Assembly: GCA_019310865.1 (NCBI GenBank)
Contig: JAFDDL010000054.1
Coordinates: forward strand, 1 to 12,171
Source of the DNA: Deltaproteobacteria bacterium
Lineage (GTDB): Bacteria; Desulfobacterota; Desulfobacteria; Desulfobacterales; JAFDDL01
Direction: 5' to 3'
DNA: 12,171 bases
In this document: positions 7,199 through 12,171 of the stretch, piece by piece
How the letters are laid out: every line of letters starts with the position of its first letter
Position numbering within the stretch: the stretch's first letter is position 1
Notes under the pieces: model-generated
The model's database searches: none
The model's input: only the letters and a program-made list of their open reading frames with translations
Told to the model about the DNA's origin: nothing
Position numbers and translations under genes: made by a program

Positions 7199-7843
7199 AT
7201 GAGACACCGAGTAAATACCGTAAAGCTTGGCAGAACAAGCAGCCATCGGAAGGCAATGTTCCGAAATATGGTGACATCCCTGTTCAAGTATGAACGGATT
7301 CGCACGACGGATGCAAAGGCCAAAGAATTGAGGCGTTGGGCAGATCATTTAATTACATTGGCCAAGCGTGGAGATCTTCATGCACGGCGCCAGGCCCTGT
7401 CAATAATCCGAGAGAAAAAGGTCGTTCATAAACTCTTTGATGAGGCTCAGAAGCGTTTTGGCGGCAGTGCCGGCGGCTACACGCGTATTATCAAAATTGG
7501 TCGAAGACCCGGCGATGCGGCGCCGGTTTCAATGATCGAACTTGTGACATCTGATCATGAAAAAGCCAAAGAGGATAAAACACCCGTAAAAGCGGATAGC
7601 GCCTCCAAAGAGACAGCTGAAACGGATCAAAAAGTAGAGGCCGCGCCGGTTGAAACTGTTATAGAAGCTCAGGATGACCCTGACACCACGGAATCGGCTG
7701 AAGCCGCTGAGGAGACGGAAGCCGAGGACGTCGAAGCCGTGGACCAATCGACCGAGACGGAAGATAAGCCGGAATCATCCGAAGCGCAAGCTGAGGATAT
7801 GGTTGAAGCTGCTGAAGATGAGGAGACTGATAAGGGCGAATAG
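7199..7843 (+). CDS. rplQ: 50S ribosomal protein L17 with long acidic C-terminal tail
   Basis: Residues 1-118 are a complete L17: [20 protein letters not shown], then [40 protein letters not shown], then [26 protein letters not shown]17 lies near the exit-tunnel side of the 50S subunit. Ordinary L17 stops at about this point (115-130 residues). Here the frame runs on for about 96 residues made mostly of Glu, Asp, Ala, Thr and Ser. In residues 131-214 I count 33 acidic residues, 5 Lys and no Arg, so the tail should be disordered and strongly negative. The nearest AAGGAG is 13 nt upstream, a long spacing, but MRHR is the family start. Last gene of the alpha set, followed by a terminator. Confidence 0.96.
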   Translation: MRHRVNTVKLGRTSSHRKAMFRNMVTSLFKYERIRTTDAKAKELRRWADHLITLAKRGDLHARRQALSIIREKKVVHKLFDEAQKRFGGSAGGYTRIIKIGRRPGDAAPVSMIELVTSDHEKAKEDKTPVKADSASKETAETDQKVEAAPVETVIEAQDDPDTTESAEAAEETEAEDVEAVDQSTETEDKPESSEAQAEDMVEAAEDEETDKGE

Positions 7844-7872
7844 TATTTTTATAAATAAATTCCGATATTTAC

Positions 7873-7913
7873 AAAACGGCTTCTTTTTCCAATGAAAGGG
7901 AGTCGTTTTTTTT
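7873..7913 (+). terminator. Rho-independent terminator after rplQ
   Basis: A stem of about 15 bp (7873-7887 with 7895-7909) includes three G·U pairs and has a 7-base loop (7888-7894). Eight T run from 7906 to 7913. It lies 30 bases after the rplQ stop and closes the ribosomal protein transcript. The A-run at the 5' side pairs with the T-run, so it might work weakly on the other strand too. Confidence 0.88.
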
Positions 7914-7957
7914 GTTATTACCGAGCACCATTTACCCGGATACCCGTTCGGATTTCA

Positions 7958-7988
7958 TTGACATTTTTAACTTATTGTGAAATATATA
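7958..7988 (+). promoter_or_regulatory. Probable sigma70-type promoter of the nuoE operon
   Basis: TTGACA (7958-7963) is a perfect -35 box. The best -10 is TATATA at 7983-7988 with a 19-bp spacer; AATATA at 7981 gives 17 bp but is a poorer match. The region is AT-rich and sits after the rplQ terminator, with about 120 bases of leader before nuoE. A TTGTGAA element (7975-7981) lies in the spacer and resembles a Rex half-site. No other plausible promoter stands out in the 270-base gap. Confidence 0.55.
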
Positions 7989-8035
7989 CCCCTTATATTT
8001 TCAGGTGTTATTGTATCGATTCGATGAGTGGCTGA

Positions 8036-8081
8036 CTAACGGGAAACGTTAGCTGACGCGGGTTTTCGCGCGTTTTCCGTC
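8036..8081 (+). promoter_or_regulatory. Leader with competing hairpins upstream of nuoE
   Basis: CTAACG (8036-8041) and CGTTAG (8047-8052) form a 6-bp hairpin with loop GGAAA. ACGCG (8056-8060) can pair with CGCGT (8069-8073). Instead, ACGGGAAACG (8039-8048) can pair over 10 bp (one G·U) with CGTTTTCCGT (8071-8080), which excludes both small hairpins. No T-run follows, so this is not a plain attenuator. It may be an RNA switch, a stability element or chance. The ribosome binding site (AAGGGA, 8100-8105) lies 20 bases further on. Confidence 0.35.
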
Positions 8082-8113
8082 GTATCATAGCAAATATCGA
8101 AGGGAACCAATAA

Positions 8114-8608
8114 ATGAATCAATCCGGAAATACACCGCATCCTGATATCTCACAGGACATGCTGGATAAGATAGACCAGGTAATCGTGCAAAATCGATCA
8201 CATGCAGGCGCGGTCATTACTGTATTGCGGGAATGTCAGGATATTGTCGGATACCTGCCTGTGGAACTGATTGATTATATCAGCCGAGGGCTGAATCTGC
8301 CACCGAGCGATGTATATGGTGTTGCGTCCTTTTATTCCCTTTTTTCCATGAAGCCAAAGGGTCGACATACGATCAAATTATGCCTTGGAACCGCCTGTTA
8401 TGTCAAAGGTATCAAAGAGGTGCTGGTGCGTATCAGCAATGCCTACCAAATTGAAGAAGGTGAGACAACCGAAGACCAGCGCTTTACGATGGAAGGGGTA
8501 CGCTGCCTTGGTGCCTGCGGTCTTGCGCCGGTGATGGTTGTTGGTAAAAACACTCATGGCGCTGTTTCCGCCGACAAGGTCATCGATTTATTGAATCAAT
8601 ATCAATAG
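8114..8608 (+). CDS. nuoE: NuoE/HydC/HndA-like [2Fe-2S] subunit
   Basis: 164 residues, typical for the NuoE (24-kDa) family. The N-terminal helical part (residues 15-75) has the family features VITVLRECQDIVGYLP and PPSDVYGVASFYSLF. The C-terminal thioredoxin-like domain carries a [2Fe-2S] site formed by C90-x4-C95 (LCLGTACYVKG) and C131-x3-C135 (RCLGACGLAP). The role is electron transfer next to the FMN-bearing NuoF subunit in complex I or in soluble NADH-dependent hydrogenases, formate dehydrogenases and bifurcating transhydrogenases. AAGGGA (8100-8105) lies 8 nt before the ATG. It begins an operon with a NuoF-like gene 70 bases on. Since no complex I genes follow, HydC/HndA-type is more likely than true NuoE. 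Confidence 0.93.
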   Translation: MNQSGNTPHPDISQDMLDKIDQVIVQNRSHAGAVITVLRECQDIVGYLPVELIDYISRGLNLPPSDVYGVASFYSLFSMKPKGRHTIKLCLGTACYVKGIKEVLVRISNAYQIEEGETTEDQRFTMEGVRCLGACGLAPVMVVGKNTHGAVSADKVIDLLNQYQ

Positions 8609-8678
8609 TTTTTATGAAGTTATATGAACAGGTTATGGGGATTGGACGGATCTTGGTGAATCCAGGGAGTTTAAACGA

Positions 8679-10526
8679 ATGGAAAGACTGACGTTTGATA
8701 CGCTGAAACAACGACAGTTGGCGTTGGAAAAAAAGGCGGAGGCGTCCGATCGCATCCGTTTGCTTATCTGTGGTGGGACCGGCTGCCATGCGACCGGCAG
8801 CATTGCCGTAAAAGATGCTTTGGAGTCTGAGATTCAGAAACAGGGGCTTTCTGAAAAGGTGCAGGTCATTGAAACCGGATGCAACGGATTTTGTGCCATG
8901 GGCCCGCTCATGGTGGTCCAGCCCGGGAGTATTTTTTACCAGAAAATGTCTGTGAAAGACATACCGGAAATCGTGGAATCCCAGCTGGTGAAAAATACAC
9001 CCGTGGAACGGCTGCTATACAAGGATCCGAGCACCAAAAAGCGGATTCCCGTCCAAGATGACATACCGTTTTTTTCCCATCAAATGCCCCGAGTGCTGCG
9101 AAATAAGGGATTGATAAATCCAGAGAAAATAGATGATTATATTGCACGGGGCGGCTATCTGGGTGCGGGCAAAGCACTTTTGGAGATGGAACCGGAACAG
9201 ATTGTTTTTGAGGTGAAAGCTTCCGGTATTCGTGGGCGGGGCGGTGCCGGTTTTCCCACCGGTTTGAAATGGGATTTTGCCCAAAAGAGCCCGGGTTCGG
9301 TTAAATATGTGCTGTGCAACGCTGATGAAGGTGATCCGGGCGCTTTCATGGATAGAAGTATTCTCGAGGCTGATCCCCATGCGGTTGTGGAAGGCATGAT
9401 TATCGCTGCCAAAGCCATCAATTCGCGTCAGGGGTACGTGTACGCACGAACCGAATATCCCCTGGCCATCAAGCGATTGGGATTGGCCATCGAGCAGGCC
9501 AAGGCTTATGGGTTGCTGGGAAAAGATATTCTCGGCTCCGGTTTTGACTTTGATGTTGAGATTTACCAGGGTGCCGGTGCTTTTGTCTGTGGGGAAGAGA
9601 CGGCATTGATGCGCTCTATTGAAGGCAAACGCGGTATGCCGCGCCCGCGTCCCCCTTTTCCGGCACACCAGGGCCTTTGGGAAAAGCCGACAATCCTGAA
9701 CAATGTGGAGACATTGGCCAACGTGGCCCAGATCATGGTGAACGGTGGTGATTGGTATGCATCGGTCGGCACCGAGGGCAGCAAGGGAACCAAGGTTTTT
9801 GCGCTATCGGGTGATGTGAACAATATCGGGCTGGTTGAAGTGCCCATGGGCACGCGCCTTCGAGAAATTATTTACGATGTTGGTGGTGGAATTCCCAATA
9901 AACGAAAATTCAAAGCCGTTCAACTGGGTGGTCCATCCGGCGGGTGCATACCGGATGCGCATTTGGATACACCTGTGGATTATGAGGCCATTGCCCAAGT
10001 GGGTGCCATTATGGGCTCCGGTGGGGCCATTGTCATGGATGATCACACCTGCATGGTGGATATGGCCCGCTTTTTCATGGAGTTCATTCAGGATGAATCT
10101 TGCGGAAAATGCACACCCTGTCGGGAAGGTACACGCCGTCAGCTGCAGATTCTGGAAAAAATCTGCGACGGCAAGGGCGAGCCGGAGGATATCGATACCC
10201 TTGAATCGCTTTCCAGAGTGATTCAAGAGTCCGCACTTTGCGGGCTTGGACAAACCGGCCCCAACCCCGTTTTGTCCACGCTTCGATATTTCAGGGACGA
10301 ATATGACACCCATATTCATGAGCGCAAGTGCCCTGCAAAGCGCTGTGTCGCCCTGTTAGATTTTGAGGTGAATGTCGACTTGTGCAAAAAATGCGGCTTA
10401 TGCTTTAAAAGCTGTCCCACCGATGCCATTGCATGGAAAAAGAAAGAGGTGGCGGTTATCGATAAGGACAAATGCGTTCAATGCATGACCTGCTTTGAAA
10501 AGTGCAAATTTGATGCAATACACTAG
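8679..10526 (+). CDS. nuoF: NuoF/HydB/HndC-like NADH-binding FMN Fe-S subunit
   Basis: 615 residues, as in HydB/HndC and clearly longer than complex I NuoF (about 440). Domains in order: a thioredoxin-like [2Fe-2S] domain (about 25-105) with C31-x4-C36 and C68-x3-C72; the NuoF core with the FMN/NADH glycine-rich motif GIRGRGGAGFPTGLKW (183-198), CNADEGDPGAFMDR (213-226) and GAGAFVCGEETAL (298-310); a [4Fe-4S] site with C475, C478 and C481 (SCGKCTPCREGT) plus C521; then two ferredoxin-type [4Fe-4S] motifs, C569/572/575/579 and C599/602/605/609. This set oxidises or forms NADH at FMN and passes electrons to Fe-S chains; it is the core of NAD-linked bifurcating enzymes. AGGGAG (8664-8669) is the ribosome binding site. 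No cysteine ligand is missing. Confidence 0.94.
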   Translation: MERLTFDTLKQRQLALEKKAEASDRIRLLICGGTGCHATGSIAVKDALESEIQKQGLSEKVQVIETGCNGFCAMGPLMVVQPGSIFYQKMSVKDIPEIVESQLVKNTPVERLLYKDPSTKKRIPVQDDIPFFSHQMPRVLRNKGLINPEKIDDYIARGGYLGAGKALLEMEPEQIVFEVKASGIRGRGGAGFPTGLKWDFAQKSPGSVKYVLCNADEGDPGAFMDRSILEADPHAVVEGMIIAAKAINSRQGYVYARTEYPLAIKRLGLAIEQAKAYGLLGKDILGSGFDFDVEIYQGAGAFVCGEETALMRSIEGKRGMPRPRPPFPAHQGLWEKPTILNNVETLANVAQIMVNGGDWYASVGTEGSKGTKVFALSGDVNNIGLVEVPMGTRLREIIYDVGGGIPNKRKFKAVQLGGPSGGCIPDAHLDTPVDYEAIAQVGAIMGSGGAIVMDDHTCMVDMARFFMEFIQDESCGKCTPCREGTRRQLQILEKICDGKGEPEDIDTLESLSRVIQESALCGLGQTGPNPVLSTLRYFRDEYDTHIHERKCPAKRCVALLDFEVNVDLCKKCGLCFKSCPTDAIAWKKKEVAVIDKDKCVQCMTCFEKCKFDAIH

Positions 10527-10550
10527 CATTTAAAAAATGTGAGGGCTGCA

Positions 10551-12171
10551 ATGTACGAAGCCATATTCATGATGGGTGGTTTGGGGCTGATTATCGGGAT
10601 CGGATTGGCCATTGCCTCCAAAATATTTTATGTGTATGTGGATCCGAAAATTCTGGCAGTAGATGATCTGCTGCCCGGTGCGAACTGCGGTGGATGCGGT
10701 CTTCCGGGTTGTGCGGCAAATGCGGAAGCAATCGTGGCCGGTCAGGCCGCGCCGAACTCCTGTGTGGCCGGCGGGTCGGAACTCGCCGAAGCCATTGCGT
10801 CCCTGTTGGGCTTGACTGTCGCAGCAACTGAACCGGATATTGCATTGTCCGGATGCTATTACGGGGTATCGGATGCAGACCTGAAATACGATTATGACGG
10901 TGTGTATGATTGCCGTGCCGCAGCGATGCTTTCCGGGGGAATGAAGGTTTGCACCATCGGCTGCCTGGGGTTGGGTACCTGTGTAAAGGCGTGCCCGTTT
11001 AATGCCATTACGATGGGGCCGGAGGGCCTCCCGGTTGTCCATGAAGGCCGATGCACCGGATGTGGCACATGTGAGCGGGTTTGCCCGAAGCATATCATCA
11101 ATCTATCCTCCATCACCCGGCGAATCATCAGAGAGTATACAACCGAAGAATGCACAACACCCTGTCAGCGGGCCTGCCCGGCCGGTATCAATATCCGTGA
11201 GTATATTCGACAGATTGCGTTGGGTAACTCCGAACGCGCCGTTCAAATCATCAAAGAGCGAAATCCCTTTCCCGCAGTAATCGGTCGGATCTGCCCCCGG
11301 CCGTGTGAGCAGGATTGCCGGCGAAAGTATCTTGATGAGCCGGTGGCCATCAATTTCCTGAAGCGCTATGCATCAGATTGTGAACGTGAAATCGGCAATC
11401 GGGTTTTGCCCTATAAAGCACCTGATACCGGGAGCCGTGTCGCAGGAGTGGGCGGCGGCGTTTCCGGCCTGTCCACAGCTTTCTTTATAGCCCGTTTGGG
11501 ACACCAGACGACGGTTTACGAAGCAACCGAACAATTGGGCGGACTTTTATACAGCGCCATTGCCGCGAATCGACTTCCGAAAGAGAGCCTGGCGTGGGAT
11601 ATCCAGGGAATTTTGGAGATGGGTGTTACCGCCGAGACCGAAAAAATGCTGGGTCGGGACATAACCATCGAGTCATTGCTCCAGGATGGTTTTGATGCCG
11701 TTTCCTTCGCAACGGGTGGTTGGGATAACCGATTGACTCGCGGTGTCGCAGATCCAGAAATACCCGTCGCGGGCTTGAGCCTGCTCATTGACTGGCTGAA
11801 AACTGAAAATAAAAATCCGATTCCATTGGATAACCAGTCCGAAGTGGTGATCGTTGGGCAAAGCAAATTGGCGATGGTGACTGCGCGGACATGTATGGAT
11901 CGGGGTGCCAAGAAGGTTACCGTCATATTCCGGGATCCGCCGGAGCGGTTACCGGTCGCGGATGAAGATGGTCTATTAAATGGTAATGTAGATATCCTGA
12001 CCGAAACGGCTGTCAACCGGATTTTGGGACAAGAAAATTGTATTACTGAAATTGAAGCAATGGATTTAAATACTTCGGACATGCGATCCATCTTCACCAA
12101 TTGCCTGATTCTTGAATCGGGCCGATTTCCGGAATTGATATTCACGCCGAAATCGCTTGAAAATGAGCAAG
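10551..12171 (+). CDS. Membrane-anchored RnfB-like ferredoxin fused to NfnB/GltD-type FAD oxidoreductase (3' partial)
   Basis: 540 residues are visible, with no stop before the window edge. Residues 4-22 form one hydrophobic helix, as in RnfB. Next comes the RnfB four-cysteine Fe-S domain (C46, C49, C54, C71), a spacer with YDYDGVYDCRAA, and a two-cluster ferredoxin (C134/138/144/148 and C168/171/174/178). A GltD/NfnB-type module follows: Fe-S ligands C201, C205, C209, C248, C252 and C256, an FAD Rossmann motif GVGGGVSGLSTAFFIARLGH (299-318), E324, and ATGGW (387-391). The second Rossmann motif, normally GGGNVAMD for NAD(P)H, reads GQSKLAMV (436-443) and has lost glycines. ATG 10551 has GAGGG just upstream and lies 24 bases after nuoF. 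Likely role: membrane-linked electron exchange with the NuoEF pair. The partner of the FAD is unknown. Confidence 0.88.
   Translation, partial: MYEAIFMMGGLGLIIGIGLAIASKIFYVYVDPKILAVDDLLPGANCGGCGLPGCAANAEAIVAGQAAPNSCVAGGSELAEAIASLLGLTVAATEPDIALSGCYYGVSDADLKYDYDGVYDCRAAAMLSGGMKVCTIGCLGLGTCVKACPFNAITMGPEGLPVVHEGRCTGCGTCERVCPKHIINLSSITRRIIREYTTEECTTPCQRACPAGINIREYIRQIALGNSERAVQIIKERNPFPAVIGRICPRPCEQDCRRKYLDEPVAINFLKRYASDCEREIGNRVLPYKAPDTGSRVAGVGGGVSGLSTAFFIARLGHQTTVYEATEQLGGLLYSAIAANRLPKESLAWDIQGILEMGVTAETEKMLGRDITIESLLQDGFDAVSFATGGWDNRLTRGVADPEIPVAGLSLLIDWLKTENKNPIPLDNQSEVVIVGQSKLAMVTARTCMDRGAKKVTVIFRDPPERLPVADEDGLLNGNVDILTETAVNRILGQENCITEIEAMDLNTSDMRSIFTNCLILESGRFPELIFTPKSLENEQ

Noticed and set aside
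9015..9668. Antisense open frame of 217 codons within nuoF
   Set aside because: It lies opposite a gene with all family motifs intact and has no recognisable domain. It is explained by the codon pattern of the sense strand.
8114..10526. Part of a respiratory complex I (nuo) operon
   Set aside because: NuoF here has the extra N-terminal thioredoxin-like domain and C-terminal ferredoxin domain of HydB/HndC, and the next gene is an RnfB-NfnB fusion rather than nuoG.
10530..11093. Antisense open frame opposite the RnfB domain
   Set aside because: The sense strand carries the RnfB cysteine pattern. The antisense frame is a shadow.
11516..12145. Antisense open frame of 209 codons within the RnfB-NfnB fusion
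   Set aside because: The sense frame holds the FAD and Rossmann motifs. The antisense product is a Ser/Arg/Ile-rich string with no recognisable family and no ribosome binding site that I can see.
1..12171. CRISPR arrays, tRNA or rRNA genes, insertion sequences, prophage genes
   Set aside because: I saw no regularly spaced repeats, no cloverleaf-like sequences, no transposase frames and no terminal inverted repeats. The window is nearly filled by conserved coding genes.

Overview
The window joins two units that read left to right. The organism looks like an anaerobic deltaproteobacterium (Desulfobacterota, probably a sulfate reducer or relative). This is inferred from the ribosomal gene order, the protein sequences, and the NADH/ferredoxin-type Fe-S flavoprotein operon that follows. 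I cannot name a genus.

Region 1 (1-7913) is the 3' part of the spc operon run together with the alpha operon: rplE (last 12 codons), rpsN, rpsH, rplF, rplR, rpsE, rpmD, rplO, secY, infA, rpmJ, rpsM, rpsK, rpsD, rpoA and rplQ. All are on the + strand and closely spaced, with one overlap (rpmD/rplO), and all appear intact. adk and map, which often lie between secY and infA, are missing here. Four 30S genes (rpsN, rpsE, rpsM, rpsD) start with TTG behind strong Shine-Dalgarno sequences. S14, S4 and L36 all keep their zinc-binding cysteines. L17 carries an acidic C-terminal tail of about 96 residues. The unit ends at a clear rho-independent terminator (7873-7913).

Region 2 (7914-8113) is a short regulatory gap. 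It holds a probable sigma70-type promoter, a Rex-like half-site in the promoter spacer, and a leader with two small hairpins that compete with a longer helix.

Region 3 (8114-12171, running off the window) encodes a NuoE/HydC-like [2Fe-2S] protein, a 615-residue NuoF/HydB-like NADH:FMN Fe-S protein, and a large membrane-anchored fusion of an RnfB-type ferredoxin module to an NfnB/GltD-type FAD module (540 residues visible, 3' end missing). Together they look like a flavin-based complex moving electrons between NADH, Fe-S/ferredoxin carriers and a third partner. The architecture recalls the Sporomusa-type (Stn) transhydrogenase, but the fusion has an RnfB module with a membrane helix, and its second nucleotide-binding glycine motif is degenerate. 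This operon is the most interesting part of the window.
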